Shown here piece by piece: positions 20,478 through 28,667 of a stretch of 64,000 bases of DNA (positions are counted from its first letter, which is position 1; each line of letters starts with the position of its first letter). Source of the stretch: Pseudoxanthobacter soli DSM 19599. Lineage in GTDB: Bacteria; Pseudomonadota; Alphaproteobacteria; Rhizobiales; Segnochrobactraceae. Location: positions 1 to 64,000 of the forward strand of contig NZ_FRXO01000011.1 in assembly GCF_900148505.1 (NCBI RefSeq). Reading direction: 5' to 3'. The translations under genes were made by a program, and so were the position numbers. The notes beneath the pieces are model-generated. The model did no database searches, was not told where the DNA came from, and saw only the letters and a program-made list of their open reading frames with translations.

Positions 20478-21023
20478 TCAGAACAGCGGGTTGACCTCGA
20501 GGAACGTCATCTGCGCCTTCAAAATGGTCCCGCTCAGGGTGATTGTCACGGTGTTGATAAGGTCGGACCTTACAGGCGTGATGGAGTGCCAGGCCGCGGT
20601 GTCGATCGAGCGGAACAGCGCGATCGCCGCTACGAAGCGGGCGTCCGGCGGGATCATCTCCTTGAAGTGGACCTGCTTGTTGGGGGTGAGAAAGAATTCC
20701 TTCTTCGAGATGAAATCGGGCCCAAGCGCCTGCTCGTCGTTCGTCATCATCGACTGAAAGTCCGCCTGCAGGAACATCATGTCGGACTTCAGCACATAGA
20801 CGCGCATCAGGACCGGCGAGGGCTCGCCCGTCGCGTTGGGATTGATCGTCCCATCCGCCGATATGTTGGCCAGCAGGGTCGTCTTCTTCAGGCCGGGAAA
20901 CAGACCGCACCCGGCGACCATGCCCAGGCTTCCGAGAACGAATGCACGCCTGCCGAGTTTTCTTACTCGAGGTTGAGCCCCGCATACTGATTCGAGCTTT
21001 TCGGTCGAATATTCTGAGGTCAT
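20478..21023 (-). CDS. tssJ: T6SS outer membrane lipoprotein TssJ
   Basis: 181 residues. TssJ anchors the TssL-TssM complex to the outer membrane. The signal sequence ends in a lipobox (GMVAGC, Cys39) and contains twin arginines (KLGRRAFVLGSL, residues 22-33), which looks like a Tat-type rather than a plain Sec lipoprotein signal. The mature part shows the TssJ beta-sandwich pattern with PSPVLMRVYVLKS, the loop before it, and DFISKKEFFLTPNKQVHFKE. The start at 21023 is the shortest that keeps the whole signal; the frame continues to 21089. It is divergent from tssH. Confidence 0.88.
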   Translation of the reverse strand: MTSEYSTEKLESVCGAQPRVRKLGRRAFVLGSLGMVAGCGLFPGLKKTTLLANISADGTINPNATGEPSPVLMRVYVLKSDMMFLQADFQSMMTNDEQALGPDFISKKEFFLTPNKQVHFKEMIPPDARFVAAIALFRSIDTAAWHSITPVRSDLINTVTITLSGTILKAQMTFLEVNPLF

Positions 21024-21313
21024 GGCGAAAGCATCTATATTTGAGGCTACATGGAGCGAGCAGATATCATCTATTCGAGAATTTCTCAATGCGTCTTATG
21101 CGTGTGTCGATGAATTACGGTGCTGGATGCACGCAAACATATTTGGATTCATTGGGGCAATTTTAGACGATTGCGCCTGTTCGGGGTCCGGTGTTATCGT
21201 CGCGCCAACGCCGCGTTATTGATAAGTCGGCAAAAACGGGGGTCGATCAGCGTTCTTCATCCTTCGTCGTTACTCCCACTTTTGGACGTATTGAGCGGTC
21301 GGAATAAGAATTC
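21024..21313. promoter_or_regulatory. Divergent promoter region of the T6SS locus
   Basis: 290 bases between tssJ (minus) and tssH (plus). It is clearly richer in A and T than the flanking genes, as expected of a control region for both arms of the locus. I cannot assign -35/-10 or -24/-12 boxes with confidence. A 66-codon plus-strand frame (21022-21222) overlaps the tssJ start and has no recognisable features. Confidence 0.5.
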
Positions 21314-23950
21314 ATGGTGTCCGTTGACCTGAAGGCGTTGGTGTTTCGCTTAGATGAAGCTTGCCGCGGTGCGCTGGAAAGCGCCGCCGGCTTCGCTCTG
21401 ATGCGGACGCATTTCAACATCGAGATCGAGCACTGGCTGTCGAAGATCGCTGAGCGGAGCGACAGTGATTTCACGCTTGTCATGGGGCACTATGGCGTCG
21501 ACCAGGGCAAGCTCCTTTCCGACCTTGCGCGCGCGCTGGATCGTCTGCGCACCGGCAACGCCCGGCCGCCCGGATTTTCCCCCAGCCTGATCGACCTCAT
21601 CAAGCAGGCCTGGCTGGTGGTTTCGCTCGATTTCGGCGTCGGCCAGATCCGGTCCGGACATCTGTTGCTGGCCCTGCTGTCCGACGATGTCCTGTCCCGC
21701 TACGCCTACGACATCTCGCCCGAGTTCCGCCGAATCTCGGCCGATGCTCTGAAGCGCGACTTTGATAGCGCAACCTCCGGTTCGTCCGAGCGCAATGCGG
21801 CGGCTGCGATCGCCGCCCCGGGTGGCGACATGGCCGGCGGCGTGCTGCCGGGCGGCAAGGCGGGCGACGCGCTGGCGCAATATACCGTCGACCTGACAGA
21901 GGAGGCGCGCTCCGGCCGTATCGACCCGATCCTCGGCCGCGACGAGGAAATCCGCCAGATCATCGACATCCTGATCCGCCGTCGCCAGAACAACCCGATC
22001 CTGACCGGCGAGGCGGGTGTCGGCAAGACGGCGGTGGTCGAGGGTTTCGCCCTGCGAATCGCCTCCGGCGACGTGCCGCCCGTGCTGCGCGACGTGGTGC
22101 TGCGCACGCTCGATCTCGGCCTGCTGCAGGCCGGTGCCAGCATGAAGGGCGAGTTCGAGAGCCGTCTGCGGGCCGTGATCGACGGCGTGAAGGCGAGCCC
22201 CAAGCCGGTGATCCTGTTCATCGACGAGGCCCACACCCTGATCGGCGCCGGCGGCGCGGCGGGGCAGGGCGATGCGGCGAACCTGCTGAAGCCGGCGCTC
22301 GCGCGCGGCGAACTGCGCACCATCGCCGCCACCACGTGGGCCGAATACAAGAAATATTTCGAGAAGGACGCCGCGCTCACCCGCCGTTTCCAGGTCGTGA
22401 AGGTGGAGGAGCCGGCCGAGCCGGTCGCCGTCGCCATGATCCGGGGGCTGGTTGCGACGCTCGAGAAATACCACAAGGTGCGCATTCTCGACGAAGCCGT
22501 CCACGCCGCGGTCCGGCTGTCGGCGCGCTATATCCCGGCGCGGCAATTGCCGGACAAGGCGGTCTCGCTGCTCGACACCGCCTGCTCGCGCGTGGCCGTC
22601 AGCCAGACGACCGTGCCGGGCACCATCGATGACCGCCGCCGCCGGATCGAGCTGATCGACACCGAACTCGCGATCCTCGACCGCGAGGCCGTCACCGGTT
22701 CCCAGAACGACGAACGGCGCGAGGCGCTGCGCAGGGAGCACGAGACGCTCTCGGGCGAGCTTGCGGCGCTGACCGAGCGCTGGGAGAGCGAGAAGGCGAT
22801 CGTCGAGCGGCTCGAGGCGCTGCGCGGGGAACTCGAGGCCGCCGCGCCGGGCGAGGACGCCGAAAGGCTGCGGGCCGATTTCGGCGCTGCCACCCTCGAA
22901 TTGCAGGACCTGCAGGGCAAGCAGCCGTTGGTGTTTCCGCTGGTCGATGCCCAGGCGGTGGCCGAGGTGGTGCAGAACTGGACCGGCATTCCGGCCGGCC
23001 GGATGCAGAACGACGAGATCATGGGCGTTCTGGCGCTGCAGGCCGCGATGGAAAAGCGTGTGGTCGGCCAGTCCCACGCCATCGCGGCCGTGGCCCAGGC
23101 GATCCGCACGTCGCGGGCGCGCCTGACGGACCCGCGCAAGCCGCTCGGCGTGTTCCTGATGGTGGGTCCCTCGGGCGTCGGCAAGACGGAAACCGCCCTT
23201 ACTGTCGCCGACCTCCTCTATGGCGGCGAGCAGAACCTCACCACGATCAACATGACGGAGTTCAAGGAGGAGCACAAAGTCAGCCTCCTGATGGGCAGCC
23301 CGCCGGGCTATGTCGGCTATGGCGAGGGCGGTGTGCTGACCGAGGCCGTCCGCCGGCGTCCCTATTCCGTGATCCTGCTCGACGAGATCGAGAAGGCGCA
23401 TCCCGGCATCCAGGACGTGTTCTTCCAGGTGTTCGACAAGGGCCAGATGAAGGACGGCGAAGGCCGCGACATCGACTTCAAGAACACCATCATCATCATG
23501 ACGTCGAACGCGGCGGCCGACCTGATCGTCAAGCTGTGCGCCGATCCGGACACCATGCCGGAACCGAGCGTGCTGGCGACGGCGCTGCGGCCGGAACTGA
23601 CCAAGTTCTTCAAGGACGCGTTCCTCGGCCGTGTGACGCTGGTGCCCTATCTGCCGTTGTCGGATGCCACCATCCGCTCGGTCGTGGAGCTCCAGCTCGG
23701 CCGCATCCGCAAGCGGGTGTTCGACGCCTACGAGGCCGCGTTCGAATACGATCCCGCGCTGGTGGAGACGATTGCGAGCCGCTGCACCGAAAGCGCGTCC
23801 GGCGCCCGCAATGTCGAGAACATCCTGTCGCGCACGCTTTTGCCGGAAATGTCGGCCCATGTGCTGGAAGCGCTGGCCGGCGGCGAGCGCATCACCCGGA
23901 TCAAGGTCGGCGTCGGTGCAGGCGGCGATTTCGAGTACGCGGTGAACTGA
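21314..23950 (+). CDS. tssH: T6SS ATPase TssH (ClpV)
   Basis: 878 residues. AAA+ unfoldase that takes apart contracted TssB-TssC sheaths so they can be reused. An N-terminal Clp_N-type domain (about 1-160) is followed by a first AAA module with Walker A GEAGVGKTAVVEG (about 231-243) and DEAHTLIGAGGAAGQGDAAN. A coiled middle domain (about 440-530) follows. The second AAA module has GPSGVGKTETALT (about 617-629), the pore loop SPPGYVGYGEGG and LLDEIEKAHP. The GGAAGQGDAAN stretch and overall length are typical of ClpV rather than ClpB. It begins the plus-strand T6SS run. Confidence 0.96.
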   Translation: MVSVDLKALVFRLDEACRGALESAAGFALMRTHFNIEIEHWLSKIAERSDSDFTLVMGHYGVDQGKLLSDLARALDRLRTGNARPPGFSPSLIDLIKQAWLVVSLDFGVGQIRSGHLLLALLSDDVLSRYAYDISPEFRRISADALKRDFDSATSGSSERNAAAAIAAPGGDMAGGVLPGGKAGDALAQYTVDLTEEARSGRIDPILGRDEEIRQIIDILIRRRQNNPILTGEAGVGKTAVVEGFALRIASGDVPPVLRDVVLRTLDLGLLQAGASMKGEFESRLRAVIDGVKASPKPVILFIDEAHTLIGAGGAAGQGDAANLLKPALARGELRTIAATTWAEYKKYFEKDAALTRRFQVVKVEEPAEPVAVAMIRGLVATLEKYHKVRILDEAVHAAVRLSARYIPARQLPDKAVSLLDTACSRVAVSQTTVPGTIDDRRRRIELIDTELAILDREAVTGSQNDERREALRREHETLSGELAALTERWESEKAIVERLEALRGELEAAAPGEDAERLRADFGAATLELQDLQGKQPLVFPLVDAQAVAEVVQNWTGIPAGRMQNDEIMGVLALQAAMEKRVVGQSHAIAAVAQAIRTSRARLTDPRKPLGVFLMVGPSGVGKTETALTVADLLYGGEQNLTTINMTEFKEEHKVSLLMGSPPGYVGYGEGGVLTEAVRRRPYSVILLDEIEKAHPGIQDVFFQVFDKGQMKDGEGRDIDFKNTIIIMTSNAAADLIVKLCADPDTMPEPSVLATALRPELTKFFKDAFLGRVTLVPYLPLSDATIRSVVELQLGRIRKRVFDAYEAAFEYDPALVETIASRCTESASGARNVENILSRTLLPEMSAHVLEALAGGERITRIKVGVGAGGDFEYAVN

Positions 23951-24015
23951 ATCGGGTTTCGCTCCGGCGTCGGCCGGGGCGGCGGCCTTGCGACGATCTG
24001 ACGAGGGAGGCGGAA

Positions 24016-24399
24016 ATGCCACCGGCGGCGAGACTGGGCGACAAAGTTCTGCAGGCGGCGCCGCATTGCCATGCGCCGATGCATCCCCCGGCACCGGTGC
24101 CGACGCCCGTTCCGCATCCGGCCATGCCGCTGACCATCATGAAGGGCTGCGCTACCGTCCTCATCGGTAACATGCCGGCGGCGCGGATGACCGATACCAC
24201 GGTGCCCTGCGTGCTCGCGGGCTGCGTTCCCGGCGGCCCGGGGATGATCATGAAGGGCTCCGCGACCGTCATGATCGGCAACATGCCGGCGGCGCGGGTC
24301 GGCGACACCTCGATGCACTCCAGTTGCGTCGCGCCGATCCCCAGCCCCACGGGATCGATTCTGCCGCCGGGATGTCCCACGGTGATGATCGGCGGATAG
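24016..24399 (+). CDS. PAAR-domain spike tip protein
   Basis: 127 residues made of two PAAR motifs: KGCATVLIGNMPAARMTD (about residues 43-60) and KGSATVMIGNMPAARVGD (about 80-97), with paired cysteines and histidines that would bind zinc. PAAR proteins form the sharp cone on the VgrG trimer and can carry effectors. There is no C-terminal toxin extension, so this one would be a bare tip or would bind cargo non-covalently. A strong GAGGGAGGCGGA site precedes it. It is 65 bases after tssH and 7 bases before the methyltransferase gene. Confidence 0.93.
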   Translation: MPPAARLGDKVLQAAPHCHAPMHPPAPVPTPVPHPAMPLTIMKGCATVLIGNMPAARMTDTTVPCVLAGCVPGGPGMIMKGSATVMIGNMPAARVGDTSMHSSCVAPIPSPTGSILPPGCPTVMIGG

Positions 24400-24406
24400 A
24401 GGGGAT

Positions 24407-25465
24407 ATGCGGCGCGCCCATTTCGAGCATCTGCGCCCCGTCTGTCCGGCTTGCCGGATGCGGCAGGTCGATTCGCCGCTTTCCCTCGGCGGCGAGGTCG
24501 TCGAGACCGATGGCCGGATCTCCGCCGGCGAACTGCGCTGCAGCGAGCCGGGCTGCGGCCGCAGCTTTCCGCTCATTGCCGGGGTACCCATTCTGGTGCC
24601 GGAGCCGGATGCCTGGATCGCGGCGAACGCGCACCTCATCCTGATGCGGGAAGACCTGCACTGGTCGGCGCTGGATCGCATCGCCGCGGCCTCCGGACCG
24701 GACGCCGGCGTCAGCATCGTGCGTCAGCAGCAGGCGAGCTATGCCTTCGATCACTATGGCGACCTGACCGCGTCAGCGGACGACGCGGACGGTTTCCCCC
24801 CCGAGGAAACCGGTGTGCGCGCCTGTCTCGGCGCCGCTCTCGACCGGCTGCCGGCATTCTCCGGGCCCGCGCTCGATATCGGCTGCGCCGTCGGACGGAC
24901 CAGTTTCGACCTCGCGGCTGCGAGTGACGACGGACTCGTGCTCGGCATCGACGTGAACTGGCCCCTGCTCGCGATCGCCCGTCATGTGATTGACAGTGGC
25001 AGGGTGCATTATCCCCATCGGCTGGTGGGGATGCGTTATGAACTGCATGATTTTCCTGTGATGTTTCCGGGCGAAGAGCGGGTCGATTTCTGGATCGCCG
25101 ATGCGTTGGCGCTGCCGTTCGCAAGCGACAGCTTCGCGGTGGTAACCGCTTTCAACGTGCTGGATTGCGTGCCGGATCCGGCACGGATGCTGGCCGAGGC
25201 CAGCCGGGTTTCGCAGGCGGAAGGCGGGGTCGCCATTTCCACGCCGTTCGACTGGGCTTCTCACGCGACGCCGCCGCAATCGTGGCTTGACGGACCTGCG
25301 GCGCTCGACGCCCTCGTCGAGGCGCTCAACCAGACGGCGGCCCGCGAGGGCCGCAAGGTGCTGAATCCGTCGGCGCCCGGCGTCGATATCGACTGGACGG
25401 TCCGCCTCCACGACAGGGCCACGATGAGCTACCGCACGCGGCTTGTGACCTTCAAGCCACATTAA
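24407..25465 (+). CDS. Zinc-ribbon SAM-dependent methyltransferase in the T6SS locus
   Basis: 352 residues. The N-terminus resembles a Trm112/zinc-ribbon unit with Cys13, Cys16, Cys45 and Cys50 and a following FPLIAGVPILVPE. The class I methyltransferase fold begins near residue 150, with motif I ALDIGCAVGRTSFDLA and a later ALPFASDSFAVVTAFNVLD. Target unknown. It lies between the PAAR gene (7 bases) and hcp1, so it may modify a spike, Hcp or cargo protein, or be cargo itself. That role is inference. A second, unrelated-looking methyltransferase closes the locus at 48748-50304. Confidence 0.78.
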   Translation: MRRAHFEHLRPVCPACRMRQVDSPLSLGGEVVETDGRISAGELRCSEPGCGRSFPLIAGVPILVPEPDAWIAANAHLILMREDLHWSALDRIAAASGPDAGVSIVRQQQASYAFDHYGDLTASADDADGFPPEETGVRACLGAALDRLPAFSGPALDIGCAVGRTSFDLAAASDDGLVLGIDVNWPLLAIARHVIDSGRVHYPHRLVGMRYELHDFPVMFPGEERVDFWIADALALPFASDSFAVVTAFNVLDCVPDPARMLAEASRVSQAEGGVAISTPFDWASHATPPQSWLDGPAALDALVEALNQTAAREGRKVLNPSAPGVDIDWTVRLHDRATMSYRTRLVTFKPH

Positions 25466-25520
25466 AAAAGTTTCACTGGATCTATGGCCGAACAGAGATC
25501 AAAAACACGGAAATAAGGCG

Positions 25521-25553
25521 CCTCTGAAATCTCAGAGGAAACGCAAGCGTTTC
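25521..25553 (+). promoter_or_regulatory. Paired hairpins in the hcp1 leader
   Basis: Two stem-loops lie back to back just upstream of hcp1. The first is CCTCTGA-AATC-TCAGAGG (25521-25538) and the second GAAACGC-AA-GCGTTTC (25538-25553). They end 18 bases before the start codon. Such structures may stabilise a highly expressed message or control translation. No similar pair precedes hcp2. Confidence 0.55.
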
Positions 25554-25571
25554 TGTACGAACAGGTGGATC

Positions 25572-26048
25572 ATGGCTGTTTATCTCAACTACGATGGTAT
25601 CCCGGGCGAAGCCACCCAGCAGGATCACAAGAAGTGGATCGACGTTTTGTCGATGTCCTGGGGTGTGGGACGCGGTATCGCCACCGTCTCGGGCTCGGCC
25701 AACAATCGTGAAGCGTCCGAGCCCTCGGTCAGCGAAGTGTCGATCGTGAAGATGTTCGACGCCGCGTCGCCGAAGCTTTTCACCGAGGCCTGCACCGGCA
25801 ACACCGGCAAGACCGTGAAGATCGATCTGGTCACCACCGGCAGCCCGGGCGTGACCTATGCGACCTACACGCTGACCAACGCGCTGATCTCGTCCTATTC
25901 CGTGTCGTCGAGCGGCGACCGCCCGACGGAGTCGGTCTCGATCAGCTTCACCAAGCTCGAGTTCAAGTTCACCCCCTACGACGACAAGAACAAGGCCGGC
26001 TCGCCCGTCACTGTGTCCTACGACATGGCGACGACGAAGAGCTCGTAA
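25572..26048 (+). CDS. hcp: T6SS tube protein Hcp (copy 1)
   Basis: 158 residues. Hcp hexamers stack into the inner tube expelled by the contracting sheath, and their lumen can carry small effectors. The Hcp fold is shown by MAVYLNYDGIPGEAT, HKKWIDVLSMSWGVGRG and SGDRPTESVSISFTKLEFKF. The protein differs from Hcp2 (28050-28526) only at residue 134 (Thr here, Val there), while the DNA has several silent differences. It is followed after 51 bases by the unknown 630-residue gene with no terminator between, so they are probably co-transcribed. Confidence 0.96.
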   Translation: MAVYLNYDGIPGEATQQDHKKWIDVLSMSWGVGRGIATVSGSANNREASEPSVSEVSIVKMFDAASPKLFTEACTGNTGKTVKIDLVTTGSPGVTYATYTLTNALISSYSVSSSGDRPTESVSISFTKLEFKFTPYDDKNKAGSPVTVSYDMATTKSS

Positions 26049-26099
26049 CGGGCCCGCACGTCCGCTGGCGATAACTGAACTGGGGTAGAGGGTACCGAG

Positions 26100-27992
26100 A
26101 TGGCTACAAGCGCTGCGGCCCTGAAGCAGCACCTCGATCGAGTGCAGACGAAGGCGACGAGCTTGAATTGGCAGGACCAGATGACGGTCCTGGCAACGCC
26201 GGAGCCGAGCCTGCAGACCGAGCTCGGGCCACTCACGACCAAACTCGAAAAGGCCAGCACGCTGCAATGTGCTGCCGCGATGGCTCTGGAATTCAAGGGT
26301 AATCCTCTGTACCAGAGCCAGTTGCGGACTGTTCGGGGTGACTTGAACGTTGCCACGATCAACAGCGGCAACGGTGGTGCCGAGTCGCTGTTCGCGCTTG
26401 GTCAGGCGATCACCGCGCTCTCGACGGCCGTGACGAACACCGGCAAGGCGGAACTTGAGAAGAAGCCGCCTCCCTCGCCGCTCGTCCTCGTGCTTGATGC
26501 GGTTCTGGCCCAGTCGCTGCTGGCCGTGCCTTATGCCGGCCCCTTTCTGTCGGCTGCGGCCCAGAACGCCGGCACCCTGCTCGGAGCCGCCGCCAGCACG
26601 GCCTTTCAGTCGATCGCAAACTACGCGATGACGGCGCCGACGTCGGACAAGAGCACGCTGGCGACCGTTCTCGGCGGAACGACCATCACGTCGGACGTCG
26701 GGTCCGGGATGGTGAGCGGCGTCGCCAAAGGCCTGTCCAGCGGACTGAGCAAGAACGTTCCGCAGGTCGGCGGCTACAACGGCGCGGTCAGCTTCTTCTA
26801 CGGCATGTGGCAGAAGCGGCAGGAGCGCATCAAGAACGAGGATATCGACAAGATCGTCGCGAACGGAGGCCTCGACCAGGTGGTCTCCGTTGTGAAGATC
26901 ATGAATACACAGACGCAGAACCAGGTTGCGACCAACAAGATCTATGACCGCCTGTTTTCGTCTGTGAAGCCTGAGGTCGAAGAGAAGAAGCTTGAATCGC
27001 TTCTCAACAAGAAGTCCGATACGATCAAGGAATACTACCAGAAGGTCCCCGAGACGCTGGACGCGTACCGCAAGTATGTTCTGGCTTTGATGTATGCGTC
27101 GATCGTGGACTCCCTCAGGGACGAAATAACGGCACTTCAGAACGAAATCCAGCGGCTGGCGTTGGCGAAAAAAGTATCGGCTCCGGTGTTCGCGACCAGT
27201 GGGCACGAAATGGCGGCCGTGCTGGTGATGGGATACTACTTCTACCGTTATATGAAGATGAATCCCACTCATAGTGGTCCGCTGACGGCCATCATGACGA
27301 AGTACTACCCGAACTGGGTTGCTCCCACCGTCGGCACGACGCCGAGCACGCTGGCCACCATGATGCCAACGCTCAACGTCGAGTCGCAGACCATCGCGAA
27401 GACGTTCCAGAACACCCAGCAGTTCAAGAGCGTTATCGAAGCCCCGTCCTGGTACAACAGCAGCAGCCCTGTCATCTCCGAGGCGATTGAGACGGCGGGC
27501 TCGAGTGCGGCGAGGTATTTCGGGCTTCTGAAGAGTTCTCTTTCGAATACGCTGGCAAAGAATCTTCGTCGCGGCGAGGCCAATACGCCTGAAATCGGCG
27601 ATATCGTGCGGTTGGTCGCCGTCTGTTCGCTGATCGTGAACGAGGTCCTTGCCGCCGTAGCCCGAAAGAAGTCGATTTCCTATCAGGATAGCTGGATCGA
27701 CACGCTGGTGGACTTGAAGTTCGTCAACAAGTACTCGAAGTGGTTCGGTCAGATCAGCGAAGATAAGAAGAAGGAGGTGACGGGACACGGTTCGAACGTT
27801 GCATCCAACTTCCGGCTACGGTTCCCTGGGAGCCTTCCCAGCGACTCCGAGCGAACGATGGTCTACATGTTCGCAAGTATCGTTGTTCTGAACGTCGATC
27901 TGGGTAAGATTGTCACCGGGACACAGGATTGGTCCAAAGTTAAGGACAATCTGTATCAACTCATAGGCCTTATTAACAGCGCAGAGCTTTAA
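26100..27992 (+). CDS. Unrecognised 630-aa protein between two hcp genes; candidate T6SS cargo
   Basis: 630 residues that match no family I know. There is no signal peptide. Residues 1-120 are helical and polar. Residues 126-175 are strongly hydrophobic and small-residue-rich (SPLVLVLDAVLAQSLLAVPY, then AGPFLSAAAQNAGTLLGAAA), like a helical hairpin able to enter membranes. Residues 195-235 are glycine-rich (DVGSGMVSGVAKGLSSGLSK). A short coiled coil lies near 335-358, and several further hydrophobic helices occur to the C-terminus. Base composition is visibly lower in GC, especially at third positions, than in flanking genes. Its position between hcp1 and hcp2 suggests Hcp-dependent cargo, perhaps pore-forming. 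No adjacent immunity gene is seen, so an anti-eukaryotic or structural role remains possible. Confidence 0.6.
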   Translation: MATSAAALKQHLDRVQTKATSLNWQDQMTVLATPEPSLQTELGPLTTKLEKASTLQCAAAMALEFKGNPLYQSQLRTVRGDLNVATINSGNGGAESLFALGQAITALSTAVTNTGKAELEKKPPPSPLVLVLDAVLAQSLLAVPYAGPFLSAAAQNAGTLLGAAASTAFQSIANYAMTAPTSDKSTLATVLGGTTITSDVGSGMVSGVAKGLSSGLSKNVPQVGGYNGAVSFFYGMWQKRQERIKNEDIDKIVANGGLDQVVSVVKIMNTQTQNQVATNKIYDRLFSSVKPEVEEKKLESLLNKKSDTIKEYYQKVPETLDAYRKYVLALMYASIVDSLRDEITALQNEIQRLALAKKVSAPVFATSGHEMAAVLVMGYYFYRYMKMNPTHSGPLTAIMTKYYPNWVAPTVGTTPSTLATMMPTLNVESQTIAKTFQNTQQFKSVIEAPSWYNSSSPVISEAIETAGSSAARYFGLLKSSLSNTLAKNLRRGEANTPEIGDIVRLVAVCSLIVNEVLAAVARKKSISYQDSWIDTLVDLKFVNKYSKWFGQISEDKKKEVTGHGSNVASNFRLRFPGSLPSDSERTMVYMFASIVVLNVDLGKIVTGTQDWSKVKDNLYQLIGLINSAEL

Positions 27993-28049
27993 TTGCCTAT
28001 TGGTTTAGAATGATACGGGCGAATACCGCCCCAACCTGAGGAGCTAAAA

Positions 28050-28526
28050 GTGGCTGTTTATCTGAACTACGACGGCATTCCGGGCGAAGCCACCCAGCAG
28101 GACCACAAGAAGTGGATCGACGTGCTGTCGATGTCCTGGGGCGTCGGCCGCGGCATCGCCACCGTCTCCGGGTCGGCCAACAACCGCGAGGCGTCCGAGC
28201 CGTCGGTCAGCGAAGTGTCGATCGTGAAGATGTTCGACGCCGCGTCGCCGAAGCTGTTCACCGAGGCCTGCACCGGTAACACCGGCAAGACCGTGAAGAT
28301 CGATCTCGTCACCACCGGCAGCCCGGGCGTGACCTATGCGACCTACACGCTGACCAACGCGCTGATCTCGTCCTATTCGGTGTCGTCGAGCGGCGACCGT
28401 CCGACGGAGTCGGTCTCGATCAGCTTCACCAAGCTCGAGTTCAAGTTCGTCCCCTACGACGACAAGAACAAGGCCGGCTCGCCGGTCACCGTGTCCTACG
28501 ACATGGCCACCACCAAGAGCTCGTAA
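28050..28526 (+). CDS. hcp: T6SS tube protein Hcp (copy 2)
   Basis: 158 residues, identical to Hcp1 except Val134. It starts with GTG (28050) where Hcp1 uses ATG, with GAGGAG eight to twelve bases upstream. It is more GC-rich at silent positions than hcp1 and is followed by a clear rho-independent terminator, so transcription from the tssH side probably ends mostly here. The near identity of the two proteins, despite silent changes, points to strong selection or gene conversion. Confidence 0.96.
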   Translation: MAVYLNYDGIPGEATQQDHKKWIDVLSMSWGVGRGIATVSGSANNREASEPSVSEVSIVKMFDAASPKLFTEACTGNTGKTVKIDLVTTGSPGVTYATYTLTNALISSYSVSSSGDRPTESVSISFTKLEFKFVPYDDKNKAGSPVTVSYDMATTKSS

Positions 28527-28540
28527 GTCTTTCGCCGTCG

Positions 28541-28576
28541 TGCCGGTGCGCGGATTGCCGCGCGCCGGCATTTTTT
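28541..28576 (+). terminator. Rho-independent terminator after hcp2
   Basis: A GC-rich stem (TGCCGG and CCGGCA outer arms, GCGCGG and CCGCGC inner arms) is followed directly by six T. It begins 15 bases after the hcp2 stop codon and separates the hcp section from vgrG. Confidence 0.88.
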
Positions 28577-28667
28577 CGGGCCGGGTGGCCGTCTGGCTTC
28601 CTGGCCGTCCGATTTTCCCGGGGACGTGCTGCTTGATGGCCCATCGCCCGGGTGGAGGGATGGCCCC

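Noticed and set aside
21022-21222. A 66-codon plus-strand frame beginning opposite the tssJ start
   Set aside because: It has no ribosome site or family match and lies inside the AT-rich divergent control region, where chance frames are expected.
21350-24094. A 914-codon minus-strand frame
   Set aside because: Antisense to tssH/clpV with low-complexity composition; it is the codon shadow of a confirmed gene.
25482-27788. A 768-codon minus-strand frame over hcp1 and the unknown gene
   Set aside because: Because the plus-strand gene is itself unrecognised I considered this frame. The plus-strand product has normal protein composition with helices and hydrophobic segments, while this one is Arg/His-rich and runs antisense through hcp1. 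The plus-strand reading is preferred.
25572-28526. The hcp duplication as a composite transposon
   Set aside because: There are no transposase genes, terminal inverted repeats or target duplications. The repeated units are the coding sequences themselves.
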